64,000 nt of DNA from Chloroflexota bacterium. GTDB taxonomy: Bacteria > Chloroflexota > Anaerolineae > JAAEKA01. The notes beneath the pieces were generated by a model, which saw nothing but the letters and a program-made list of their open reading frames with translations, was not told where the DNA came from and ran no database searches. Location: positions 2,761 through 66,760 of the forward strand of contig JAYELL010000084.1 of assembly GCA_034717495.1 (NCBI GenBank), read 5' to 3'. The position numbers were made by a program, and so were the translations under genes. This document shows positions 56,367 to 64,000 of this stretch, piece after piece. The first letter of the stretch is position 1, and the number at the start of each line of letters is the position of its first letter.

Positions 56367-56395
56367 ATTATAGCGTAAATTATCTCTGCCGTCAA
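56367..56395 (-). promoter_or_regulatory. Promoter of the Crp/Fnr regulator gene
   Basis: On the minus strand TTGACG (56395-56390) and TATAAT (56372-56367) are separated by exactly 17 bp. The start would be near 56360, giving a leader of about 160 bases. On the opposite strand a TATACT at 56349-56354 is also present but leads nowhere obvious. Confidence 0.7.
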
Positions 56396-56512
56396 GTTGT
56401 TTTTCGGATCTTTAAGCAAACTCTAACACTGGCTTGCCCTCCCGTGTGGCACACAACCCGCTGGAAACGGTAGACTCCTGTAACATATTCCCCGCGCTGC
56501 ACATGATTTTTT

Positions 56513-56541
56513 TTAGCAAAATGCTCTGAAGAGGGTATAAT
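56513..56541 (+). promoter_or_regulatory. Promoter giving an apparently leaderless transcript
   Basis: TTAGCA (56513-56518) and a perfect TATAAT (56536-56541) are separated by 17 bp. The start would fall at the ATG at 56549. An earlier in-frame ATG at 56540 overlaps the -10 box itself and so cannot be in the mRNA. Confidence 0.6.
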
Positions 56542-56548
56542 GAAGCCC

Positions 56549-57058
56549 ATGCATGTGTTGGAACACAGCGCTGTTCGTGTGCGCCGTGGTGTGATCTACC
56601 TGACGACTCTTTTTCAAACCCTGGCCTATCCCGGTCGCAGGCAGCTGCTGCGGGATGTCGTTGCTTTGGGACGTGCCTTGCCACACCTGCTGGACCAACC
56701 GCTGCCTGTTGCACTGGAACAACTCACCCCACCGCCGGTGGCAAGCGACATTGATCCCGAGCAGATTCGGGAAATCGTGGATGCGACCACTTCGTTGGGA
56801 CTCGGGCGTCCCCTTGGCATGTGCCTTCGCCGTTCCCTCCTCCGCCATTACTTTCTGCGGCAGGCAGGTATTCCCACCGTTGTGAACTTCGGCGCCAGGC
56901 GCCAGAACCACTCTGTGGGTGGGCACGCGTGGCTGACATTCAACGGAAAGCCGTATCACGAACGTCCAGAGCACTATCGCGGCTACACCCTGCTGTTCAC
57001 CTATCCAGATCAGGACAAGCAGCGCCAGGAAGGATTGGCATCCGCCGGTCTGGGTTGA
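56549..57058 (+). CDS. Orphan lasso-peptide B2-type transglutaminase-like protease
   Basis: The 169-residue protein has the B2 (Transglut_core3) signature: Cys in GMCLRRSLLRHYFL, then a VVNFGARR strand and His in SVGGHAWLTFNGKPY, followed by an Asp or Glu in HERPEHY. In lasso-peptide pathways this domain removes the leader peptide, with a partner RRE protein. Here no RRE, cyclase or precursor is seen on either side, so it may work elsewhere or in a different pathway. The ATG at 56549 is chosen because of the leaderless promoter. Confidence 0.85.
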   Translation: MHVLEHSAVRVRRGVIYLTTLFQTLAYPGRRQLLRDVVALGRALPHLLDQPLPVALEQLTPPPVASDIDPEQIREIVDATTSLGLGRPLGMCLRRSLLRHYFLRQAGIPTVVNFGARRQNHSVGGHAWLTFNGKPYHERPEHYRGYTLLFTYPDQDKQRQEGLASAGLG

Positions 57059-57185
57059 CGGGCAGAAAACCCCTTTATCGTAAGATCGAAGATGGCCAAC
57101 ATATCTAGGAGTTATAGCGCTCCGCTTTCGCAAGTTATCGTATGCAGATTGGTTTTTCCACCCAATCACCTCAGGAGGAAGTTAC

Positions 57186-59204
57186 ATGTCAAATTCAGAA
57201 TCTCTATCACAGGCCGCGATCAATACGATCCGCTTCCTGTCCGTAGATGGCGTCCAGAAGGCCAATGCAGGCCACCCCGGCGCACCGATGGGGCTGGCAG
57301 CACCCGCCTATGTCCTGTGGACCCGTTTTCTCAAACACAATCCTGCGGACCCCGCCTGGCCCAATCGCGACCGGTTTATCCTCTCGCCTGGGCACGCTTC
57401 GATGCTTCTGTACAGTCTGCTCCACCTGACTGGCTATGATCTGCCTTTGCAGGAGTTAAAGCAGTTTCGCCAGTTTGGCAGCCTGACACCCGGACACCCC
57501 GAGTTTGGTTTGACACCGGGGGTGGAGACGACTACAGGGCCACTCGGTCAGGGATTTGCCAACGGTGTTGGCATGGCCATCGCCCAGGCCCATATGGCAG
57601 CGACCTTCAATCGGGCTGGCTATGACATCGTCGATCACTATGTGTATGGAATCGTGTCCGACGGAGACCTGATGGAGGGCATCGCCGCCGAAGCCGCTTC
57701 ATTGGCTGGCCATCTGAGACTGGGACGGCTTATCTACCTCTACGATGATAATCATATCACCATCGAGGGCAAGACCGAGATTGCCTTCACGGAGGATCGA
57801 ATGGCCCGGTTCCGGGCCTACGGATGGCATACCCAGCAGGTGAAGGATGGCAACGATCTGGAAGCTGTTGCAGAGACAATCCGCCTGGCAAAATCGGTAA
57901 CCGATCGCCCATCGATTATTGCCGTTCGCACGCACATCGGTTACGGCAGCCCCAATAAACAGGACACGCCCGCTGCCCATGGTGCCCCCCTGGGCCCTGA
58001 CGAGGTGCTGCTGACCAAGGAAAACCTGGATTGGCCAGTTGAGCCGACCTTCTACATTCCCGACGAAGTCGAAGTACATTTCCGCGAAGCGCTGGCAACT
58101 GGTGCCGATCAACAGGAACAATGGCAGGCCCAGTTCGACGATTTCGCGCTGGAGCACCCCAACCTGGCAGCGGAGTGGAAACGCCGCATGGCAAGTGAAT
58201 TACCGAAGGACTGGGATGCAGATGTACCACTATTCGAGCCAGGTGCCAAGGGAGTTGCTACTCGAAACGCCTCTGGTATGGTGCTGAATGCCCTCGCCAA
58301 TCGTTTGCCCGAGTTGATGGGTGGCTCCGCCGACCTTGCGCCCTCGACCAAAACACTGCTCAAGAACTCGGGAGACTTCGAACCCGGTGCATATGAGAAT
58401 CGAAACATGCGTTTTGGCGTTCGCGAGCATGCCATGGCCGCCATTCTGAATGGCATGTCGTTGTACGGCGGCTTGCGCCCCTTCGGTGCAACATTCATGG
58501 TTTTCGCCGATTATCTTCGTCCCTCTGTGCGTATAGCCGCAATGATGGGCCAACCCGTCATTTTTGTCCTTACCCACGACAGCATCGGCGTCGGTGAGGA
58601 TGGCCCCACCCACCAGCCAGTGGAACAAATCGCCTCACTGCGAGTGATCCCGGGGCTGATCGTTCTGCGTCCTGGAGATGCCAGAGAAACGGCCGCTGCC
58701 TGGCGGATTGCCATGGAAACCAGGGATCGCCCCATAGCCTTGGCACTCACGCGGCAGGCCATCCCGACTCTGACAGCCACTTCGGATGATCCGAAAGCCG
58801 GTGTGGGCAGAGGTGCCTATGTGATCGCCGACTGGGCAGAGGATACCGGGCAGGACCAGGTGATTCTGATTGGCACCGGTTCGGAACTGCAGCTTGCGCT
58901 CGAAGCAAGAGGACTCCTGGCAGCCGAGGGAATCGATGCACGGGTTGTAAGCATGCCCAGTTGGGATCTGTTTGAAGTCCAGCCCAGATCATACCAGGAA
59001 TCGGTGTTGCCGCCCGATGTCACAGCGCGTGTGGCTGTCGAGGCTGGAGTAACAGTAGGTTGGGATCGTTACGTGGGACTCGATGGTGCAGTTGTCGGTC
59101 TGGATCGTTTCGGTGCTTCCGGGGCTTACCAGGCTGTCTACGAAGGTCTGGGGATCAGCGCCGAGCGGGTAGCGGAGGCCGCACAAGGTCTCGTTCGCGG
59201 GTAA
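57186..59204 (+). CDS. tkt: Transketolase
   Basis: The 672-residue protein is a full-length transketolase: [20 protein letters not shown] at the N-terminus, the thiamine pyrophosphate motif VSDGDLMEG (with Ser where Gly is usual), [19 protein letters not shown] in the pyrimidine domain and a C-terminal transketolase_C domain. It moves two-carbon units between pentose phosphates, sedoheptulose and glyceraldehyde phosphates. AGGAGG sits six to seven bases before the ATG. It leads the pentose phosphate operon, with rpiB starting 15 bp after. Confidence 0.96.
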   Translation: MSNSESLSQAAINTIRFLSVDGVQKANAGHPGAPMGLAAPAYVLWTRFLKHNPADPAWPNRDRFILSPGHASMLLYSLLHLTGYDLPLQELKQFRQFGSLTPGHPEFGLTPGVETTTGPLGQGFANGVGMAIAQAHMAATFNRAGYDIVDHYVYGIVSDGDLMEGIAAEAASLAGHLRLGRLIYLYDDNHITIEGKTEIAFTEDRMARFRAYGWHTQQVKDGNDLEAVAETIRLAKSVTDRPSIIAVRTHIGYGSPNKQDTPAAHGAPLGPDEVLLTKENLDWPVEPTFYIPDEVEVHFREALATGADQQEQWQAQFDDFALEHPNLAAEWKRRMASELPKDWDADVPLFEPGAKGVATRNASGMVLNALANRLPELMGGSADLAPSTKTLLKNSGDFEPGAYENRNMRFGVREHAMAAILNGMSLYGGLRPFGATFMVFADYLRPSVRIAAMMGQPVIFVLTHDSIGVGEDGPTHQPVEQIASLRVIPGLIVLRPGDARETAAAWRIAMETRDRPIALALTRQAIPTLTATSDDPKAGVGRGAYVIADWAEDTGQDQVILIGTGSELQLALEARGLLAAEGIDARVVSMPSWDLFEVQPRSYQESVLPPDVTARVAVEAGVTVGWDRYVGLDGAVVGLDRFGASGAYQAVYEGLGISAERVAEAAQGLVRG

Positions 59205-59219
59205 TTTCAGGAACAGAAA

Positions 59220-59675
59220 ATGACTATGAAGATAGCAATTGCAGCAGATCACGGCGGCTATTCCCTGAAAGAAGTGCTGGTGCCCTGGCTTCACGACTGC
59301 GGCTATGAGGTATTGGATCTGGGAGCTCCCGCCTATGATGGCACCGATGACTATCCTGATTTTGCCTTTCTTGTGGGTGAAGCAATACAGGCAGGTAAGG
59401 CAGATCGTGGTATCGTCATCTGTGGCAGTGGGGTTGGCGCATGCATTGCTGCCAACAAGCTGACGGGCATTCGGGCCTGTCTTTGCCATGACACCTACTC
59501 CGCTCGCCAGGGCGTCGAACACGACGACATGAACTTGCTTTGCCTCGGCGGACGCATTGTTGGCGATGAACTGGCACGGGAATTGATCCGTGCTTTCCTG
59601 GGTGCTGATTTTCAACCGGAGGATCGTTTCCTCCGGCGCCGGCACAAGATCATTGCTAGGGAAGAGAAAGAATAA
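59220..59675 (+). CDS. rpiB: Ribose-5-phosphate isomerase B (RpiB/LacAB family)
   Basis: The 151-residue protein has IAADHGGYSLKEVL (active-site Asp-His), ICGSGVGACIAANK with the catalytic Cys position, and a closing NLLCLGGRIVGDELA, as in RpiB and galactose-6-phosphate isomerases. The operon context (tkt, tal, zwf, pgl) favours ribose 5-phosphate interconversion with ribulose 5-phosphate. A second ATG two codons in is equally possible as a start. Confidence 0.93.
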   Translation: MTMKIAIAADHGGYSLKEVLVPWLHDCGYEVLDLGAPAYDGTDDYPDFAFLVGEAIQAGKADRGIVICGSGVGACIAANKLTGIRACLCHDTYSARQGVEHDDMNLLCLGGRIVGDELARELIRAFLGADFQPEDRFLRRRHKIIAREEKE

Positions 59676-59748
59676 AGGGCGAACTCCTACGGGGATCACC
59701 ATGGTGCTGACCGTGGGAGTTCCAGAACACAGCGAGGTTAAACAATCG

Positions 59749-60882
59749 ATGAATCCACTCGTAAAACTTCAGGAATATGGACAGAGCATCTGGTACGATA
59801 ATATTGAACGCCGGTTGCTTTTCAACGGCGAATTGGCCCGGATGATTGCAGAAGAGGGTGTGCTTGGGCTGACATCCAACCCCACCATATTTGAACGGGC
59901 CATCAGCGGCAGCGATGATTACGACCAGGAGATACTGAGGCTCGCCCAACAGGGCCACAACGATGAGCATATCTATGAGGTGCTGACCATCCAGGATATC
60001 CAGCAAGCGGCCGACCTTCTGCGGCCCGTTTACGAGCGCACTGATGGGCTGGATGGCTATGCCAGCCTGGAGGTATCACCCCATCTGGCCCACGATGCGG
60101 AAGGCACCATTGCCGAAGCGAGGCGTCTCTTTGCCGCGGTAGATCGCCCTAATCTGATGATCAAGGTGCCTGGAACCTCCGAGGGTATTCCCGTAATCGA
60201 GGAACTCATCGGTAGCGGCATCAATGTTAACGTGACTTTGTTATTTGCCGAGTCGGCGTATGAGCAGGCTGCCAGAGCTTATATCCGGGGGTTGGAACGA
60301 TATGCTTCCGGCGGCGGTGATGTAAGCAAGGTAGCATCGGTCGCAAGTTTCTTCGTCAGCCGTATCGACGGCAATAGCGACAAAAGAATCCAGTTTGCCG
60401 CCGACAGCAGCGCTGATCCAGCCGAACAGGAGATGCTTCGCAGCCTTCAAGGAAAGACAGCGATTGCCAACAGCAAGCTGGCCTATCAGCGCTTCGAAGA
60501 GATTTTCGGCGAGCCGCGGTTCGAACCGTTGCGTGCCAGAGGTGCCCGGGTGCAACGAATGCTGTGGGCCAGTACCAGCACAAAGAACCCCGCCTATCCC
60601 GACACCATGTATGTGGATCAGCTGATCGGCCCCGATACGGTCAACACTGTGCCTCAGAAGACCCTTGAGGCCTTTCGGGACCATGGCAATCCTGAGCCGG
60701 CAACTGTCATGAAGGATGTCGATCAAGCCGCGCTTAACCTGGAATCCCTGGATGCTGCCGGAATCGACCTGGATGACATCACGGCCGAGTTACTTGCCCA
60801 GGGTGTGGCTTCGTTTTCTGCGTCTTACGACAATCTTCTCAAGGTAATAGCAGAGAAAAAATCTACCCTGATTACAACGTAG
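59749..60882 (+). CDS. tal: Transaldolase
   Basis: The 377-residue protein belongs to the longer transaldolase subfamily (375 to 380 residues) found in actinobacteria, cyanobacteria and Chloroflexota. The start MNPLVKLQEYGQSIWYDNIE matches that family; an ATG at 59701 would add 16 residues. The Schiff-base Lys is in LMIKVPGT, preceded by the Asp of LGLTSNPT-type strand. It moves a dihydroxyacetone unit between sedoheptulose 7-phosphate and glyceraldehyde 3-phosphate. It follows rpiB by 73 bp and precedes zwf by 22 bp. Confidence 0.93.
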   Translation: MNPLVKLQEYGQSIWYDNIERRLLFNGELARMIAEEGVLGLTSNPTIFERAISGSDDYDQEILRLAQQGHNDEHIYEVLTIQDIQQAADLLRPVYERTDGLDGYASLEVSPHLAHDAEGTIAEARRLFAAVDRPNLMIKVPGTSEGIPVIEELIGSGINVNVTLLFAESAYEQAARAYIRGLERYASGGGDVSKVASVASFFVSRIDGNSDKRIQFAADSSADPAEQEMLRSLQGKTAIANSKLAYQRFEEIFGEPRFEPLRARGARVQRMLWASTSTKNPAYPDTMYVDQLIGPDTVNTVPQKTLEAFRDHGNPEPATVMKDVDQAALNLESLDAAGIDLDDITAELLAQGVASFSASYDNLLKVIAEKKSTLITT

Positions 60883-60904
60883 GTCTATCAAGGAATCTTG
60901 TTCA

Positions 60905-62443
60905 ATGTCTGAAATACCCTGGCTCCTTCAGGAGGAAAAGAAAAGCGCGGCAGCCGCGCCACCGGTGGTGATCGTCATCTTTGGCGCATCGGGAGATCTG
61001 ACACAGCGAAAACTTGTCCCGGCGCTGCATACATTGGCCTGTGAAGATCTGTTGCCGGAACAGATCGCCATATTGGGGGTGGCACGCAGCCCGATGACAG
61101 ACGAAGAATTCCGTCAAAGTCTTGAGGCCGGTGTCGAGGCCCATGGACGAATGACACCGGAACATTGCCAACGTTGGGGAGAGTTCTCCGAGCGTTTCAC
61201 CTACATGGCAATCAGTTACGATGACCTTGGCAGCTACGATCAAATTGCGCAGCGTCTTGCCGAATACGAGCAGTTGTTTGAGGGCTGTAACGTGCTCTTC
61301 TACCTGGCGACACCACCACAGCTTTACGCGCCAATTGTCAAACGCCTGGGAGAATCGGGCCTGAGTACCAGCAGCAATGATGAGACGTGGCGACGGATTG
61401 TCATCGAAAAGCCGTTTGGTCATGATCTCGCCTCGGCCCGGGCGTTGAACAAGCAGTTACATCAGGTTTTCGATGAAAACCAGGTGTATCGGATCGATCA
61501 CTATTTGGGCAAGGAAACAGTACAGAATCTGCTGGTCTTCCGCTTTGCCAATGCCATATTCGAACCGGTCTGGAACCGGCGCTATGTCTCGAAAGTGTTG
61601 ATCACGGTGGCCGAAAGCGTTGGCGTGGGTCATCGCGGCGGTTATTATGACCAGGCAGGCGTCGTACGGGATATGATTCAGAATCATGCCCTGCAATTGC
61701 TTACATTGACTGCTATGGAGCCGCCGGTAACCTTCAATGCTACCGCCCTGCGCAACGAAAAGGTCAAAGTATTGCAGGCCGTCCGCCCCTTCTCAACGGA
61801 AGATGAGCACCTGGCGAGTGTACGCGCGCAGTACCGCTCTACCGACGGCAATGGCCCGACCTATCGGATGGAGAAAGGAGTTGATCCCGAGTCGCAGACG
61901 GCCACCTATGCTGCGCTCAGGTTGCATATCGACAATTGGCGATGGCAGAGCATACCCTTTTTTGTCAGGTCGGGCAAGTATCTCAAACAGAAGACCACCG
62001 ACATCGCCGTGGTCTTCAAGCGAGCGCCCCACCTCCTGTTTCCGCACTCGACAGGGGAACTGTTGCCCCCCAATATTCTTGGCATCTGCATCCAACCCGA
62101 CGAAGGGATCCACCTCAGCTTTCGAATGAAGGTGCCGGGGGCCGGGATGAACACCCGTAAGGTCGACATGGAGTTCCACTACGAGTCCGATTTTGGTGAT
62201 GGCAACTTGCCTGATGCATACGAACGTCTCCTGCTGGATGCCTTGTTGGGAGATGCCTCCCTCTTTGCCCGCGGGGATGAAATCGAGCTCTCGTGGGGAA
62301 TCGTCGATCCAGTGCTGGACGCTTGGAAATCGGGTTCCGTGCCATTGTCGTTCTACGAGCCGGGCACCTGGGGCCCAATGGAGGCCGACGAGCTGGCGGC
62401 CAGGGCCGGCGCTACATGGACGCCGGGCTGCGCACCCCACTGA
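60905..62443 (+). CDS. zwf: Glucose-6-phosphate 1-dehydrogenase
   Basis: The 512-residue protein has the N-terminal dinucleotide-binding IFGASGDLTQRKLVPAL and the active-site signature RIDHYLGKE with the catalytic His further on; NGPTYRMEKG and RSGKYLKQK are also present as in Zwf. It oxidises glucose 6-phosphate to 6-phosphogluconolactone with NADP+, feeding pgl downstream. AAGGAA about ten bases before the ATG is the ribosome-binding site. It is the fourth gene of the operon. Confidence 0.96.
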   Translation: MSEIPWLLQEEKKSAAAAPPVVIVIFGASGDLTQRKLVPALHTLACEDLLPEQIAILGVARSPMTDEEFRQSLEAGVEAHGRMTPEHCQRWGEFSERFTYMAISYDDLGSYDQIAQRLAEYEQLFEGCNVLFYLATPPQLYAPIVKRLGESGLSTSSNDETWRRIVIEKPFGHDLASARALNKQLHQVFDENQVYRIDHYLGKETVQNLLVFRFANAIFEPVWNRRYVSKVLITVAESVGVGHRGGYYDQAGVVRDMIQNHALQLLTLTAMEPPVTFNATALRNEKVKVLQAVRPFSTEDEHLASVRAQYRSTDGNGPTYRMEKGVDPESQTATYAALRLHIDNWRWQSIPFFVRSGKYLKQKTTDIAVVFKRAPHLLFPHSTGELLPPNILGICIQPDEGIHLSFRMKVPGAGMNTRKVDMEFHYESDFGDGNLPDAYERLLLDALLGDASLFARGDEIELSWGIVDPVLDAWKSGSVPLSFYEPGTWGPMEADELAARAGATWTPGCAPH

Positions 62444-62551
62444 CCTGGCTGGCCGCTCTTGTCGAAGAAAGCCCTGTGCGTCGTTGCCGCTTCCCTATCG
62501 ATGTGCTTTCACAAGGATAACGCAGGAAACCCATAGATCAGCGAGGGACGA

Positions 62552-63307
62552 ATGTCGGAGGTAGTTGTCAGAAAAGATCCTGAAGCCGTTGCCAGACAGG
62601 CAGCAACCTGGATCGTCCGTTGGGCTCGAGCCGCAGTAGCTGAACGCGGCCAGTTTCGAATCGCTCTTGCCGGCGGGGGCACCCCTGCCAGGCTGTACGA
62701 ACTCCTGGCCCGTGAGCCATATCGCTCCATTCTTCCCGTGGCACAGACAGAGGTGTTCTGGGGCGACGAACGTTTTTTGCCCCATGGAAATGCCGGGCGC
62801 AACGATACACATGTTCTGCCATTGCTCAGCGAGGCTGGGATTCCGGGACAGAATATCAATCCCGTGCCATACGTGGCCGAGACATCGGATAAAAGCTGCG
62901 CTGACAGCCGGCTCGCCAGATCTGCACACCTGTACGAGAAACAACTACAGACTCGACTGGAGCCGGGCCATCCGCTGATGGACGTAATACTGTTGGGTCT
63001 CGGCACCGATGGCCACACAGCCTCTCTTTTCCCGGACACTGCGGCCCTCTCCGTAACCGATCATCTTGTGGCGCCCAATCGATCGGCATACGAGGATCGC
63101 CATCCGGAACGGATCACGTTGACCTTTCCAGCGATCAATGCCTCGAGGATTATCCTGTTTATGGTCACGGGAAGGGGCAAGCGCGATATATTGCGACGCG
63201 TCCTGGATACGCCTGAATCTCCAGTACTTCCCGCTCAACTGGTCGCACCAACCAGCGGCAACCTGTTGTGGCTGGCGGACGAGGCTGCAACGTCATCGGT
63301 CCTCTAG
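62552..63307 (+). CDS. pgl: 6-phosphogluconolactonase
   Basis: The 251-residue protein has the family motifs GGTPARLYELL, EVFWGDERFLPHG and LLGLGTDGHTASLFPDT, the last with the catalytic His. It hydrolyses 6-phosphogluconolactone made by Zwf; gnd, the next oxidative-branch gene, is not in the window. GAGGGA four bases from the ATG sets the start. The gap after zwf is 108 bp. A GT-C-independent lipoprotein gene lies downstream. Confidence 0.94.
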   Translation: MSEVVVRKDPEAVARQAATWIVRWARAAVAERGQFRIALAGGGTPARLYELLAREPYRSILPVAQTEVFWGDERFLPHGNAGRNDTHVLPLLSEAGIPGQNINPVPYVAETSDKSCADSRLARSAHLYEKQLQTRLEPGHPLMDVILLGLGTDGHTASLFPDTAALSVTDHLVAPNRSAYEDRHPERITLTFPAINASRIILFMVTGRGKRDILRRVLDTPESPVLPAQLVAPTSGNLLWLADEAATSSVL

Positions 63308-63529
63308 ACTGACATTCATGGATGCCAGGGCGTTCATTATCCTGCTTCAAGTTTAAGCGATTCCCCTCCGAATTCCATACGTGGAGTTGCCAAGAAAAGA
63401 GCAACGTGATATTATTTAGGAGAACCAGGTTTTCCTTCAAGGTTGGCTGGCTCAATTGTTCTTTTCATGCCCTACAACGTCTCCACGCCGCCCCAAAACT
63501 TCTTTTCATTCTCTACAGGAGGAACTGTG

Positions 63530-64000
63530 ATGCGTTTGATGCGCGTATTGATCGGTATTCTGATTCTTGCGTTGGTTTTGACGTCCTGTACTGCCATACC
63601 CGAGGCAGCTCGGGAAGCGGCTCCAAGTTTTCTCTCCCTCTTACCCAGGCTGGAAATCGATTTCGATGAAGATGGCCAGCCCTCTGTGCTGGGCTTCTCT
63701 GTGGACACCCTGGCCCAACTCACCGGCATGGATATGGATAGCATGGCCCTAACCCCTGAAATGATCGCATGGATACAGGCCTATGGCGTGCAAAATGTTG
63801 AGTTGATCTCCTCCGAGGACGGTGTCTCGGTACTGGTCAATGGTGAACTGCTTCCCCAGCTCAACTGGGACGAGGAAACCCTGGCAAACGTCGGTAAGGC
63901 CACAGGCCTGTTCGACCCTGGCATGGCCAACCTGCTCGACTTTCTGCTTAAGATTTTCCAGCAGGGCGAGATCGACCTCGTTCTGAACTTCCCGGTGCCC
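63530..64000 (+). CDS. Lipoprotein of unknown function (3' end cut off by window edge)
   Basis: AGGAGG seven bases before the ATG gives a clear start. The first 157 residues are visible: a lipoprotein signal with lipobox LTSC (Cys20), then an acidic segment (FDEDGQPSVLGFSVDT) and a helical-looking region (LTGMDMDSMALTPEMIAWI), and VELISSEDGVSVLVNGELLPQLNW. No known family is recognised. It is in the same direction as the pentose phosphate genes but separated from pgl by 222 bp. Confidence 0.75.
   Translation, partial: MRLMRVLIGILILALVLTSCTAIPEAAREAAPSFLSLLPRLEIDFDEDGQPSVLGFSVDTLAQLTGMDMDSMALTPEMIAWIQAYGVQNVELISSEDGVSVLVNGELLPQLNWDEETLANVGKATGLFDPGMANLLDFLLKIFQQGEIDLVLNFPVP

Noticed and set aside
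56199-57185. Lasso-peptide gene cluster around the B2-type gene
   Set aside because: No RRE, cyclase, ABC transporter or precursor-like ORF could be found on either side.

Overview
The window is a gene-dense, moderately GC-rich bacterial chromosome segment of 43 protein-coding genes, two of them cut by the window ends. I see no rRNA, tRNA, CRISPR array, insertion sequence or phage gene. The gene content (a tubulin-like/vWA operon, DUF2079 and ArnT-like membrane enzymes, dodecin, Rho, a short-domain collagen-like surface protein, promoters with strong TATAAT boxes and apparently leaderless genes) suggests a member of the Chloroflexota, most likely an Anaerolineae- or Caldilineae-type filamentous organism. 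That taxonomic call is an inference from overall style, not from a marker gene.

Layout. 1-3.6 kb: two secreted proteins on the minus strand, an FG-GAP/beta-propeller-like protein (cut by the window edge) and a glycosidase-like protein with five IPT/TIG repeats. 4.1-12.8 kb: a three-gene minus-strand operon encoding an extracytoplasmic vWA protein with one membrane anchor, a Tubulin_2-type FtsZ/tubulin-like GTPase, and a second membrane-anchored tubulin-like protein that has lost the GTP-binding GGTGSG signature. 13.2-16.5 kb: a Zn/Mn-type ABC importer with its Fur-family regulator, under a TTGACA-17-TAAAAT promoter with a palindrome just downstream. 16.5-28.6 kb: cell-surface glycan assembly (ArnT-like transferases, a GT2 transferase, a flippase-like protein, a sugar-nucleotide epimerase, a DUF2079 protein). 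28.8-33.6 kb: a class II aldolase and a pair of coiled-coil proteins, one membrane anchored, the other ending in helix-hairpin-helix domains. 33.7-37.9 kb: a 1374-residue collagen-like protein with four calcium-loop cassettes. 38.5-40.9 kb: rho with a LysM/M23 endopeptidase.

41-57 kb is a housekeeping mosaic: dodecin, a GT4 glycosyltransferase, another anchored coiled-coil protein, a cytochrome c/beta-propeller lipoprotein, a Nudix hydrolase, protein-L-isoaspartate methyltransferase, a SagB-like oxidoreductase, acylphosphatase, a GNAT acetyltransferase, a polysaccharide deacetylase lipoprotein, RqcH/NFACT, a methyltransferase, a class V aminotransferase, a Crp/Fnr regulator and an orphan lasso-peptide B2-type protease. 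57.2-63.3 kb is a pentose phosphate operon, tkt-rpiB-tal-zwf-pgl, carrying nearly all of both branches except gnd; a lipoprotein gene runs off the end.

The strongest candidate for a little-described system is the vWA / tubulin / degenerate-tubulin operon: its parts sit on both sides of the membrane and suggest a membrane-linked cytoskeletal device. Secondary points of interest are the modular coiled-coil proteins, the C-terminal beta module shared by three membrane enzymes, the collagen gene with its 90-bp super-repeat, and an apparent habit of leaderless transcription. All functional calls come from reading motifs by eye; no database search was run.
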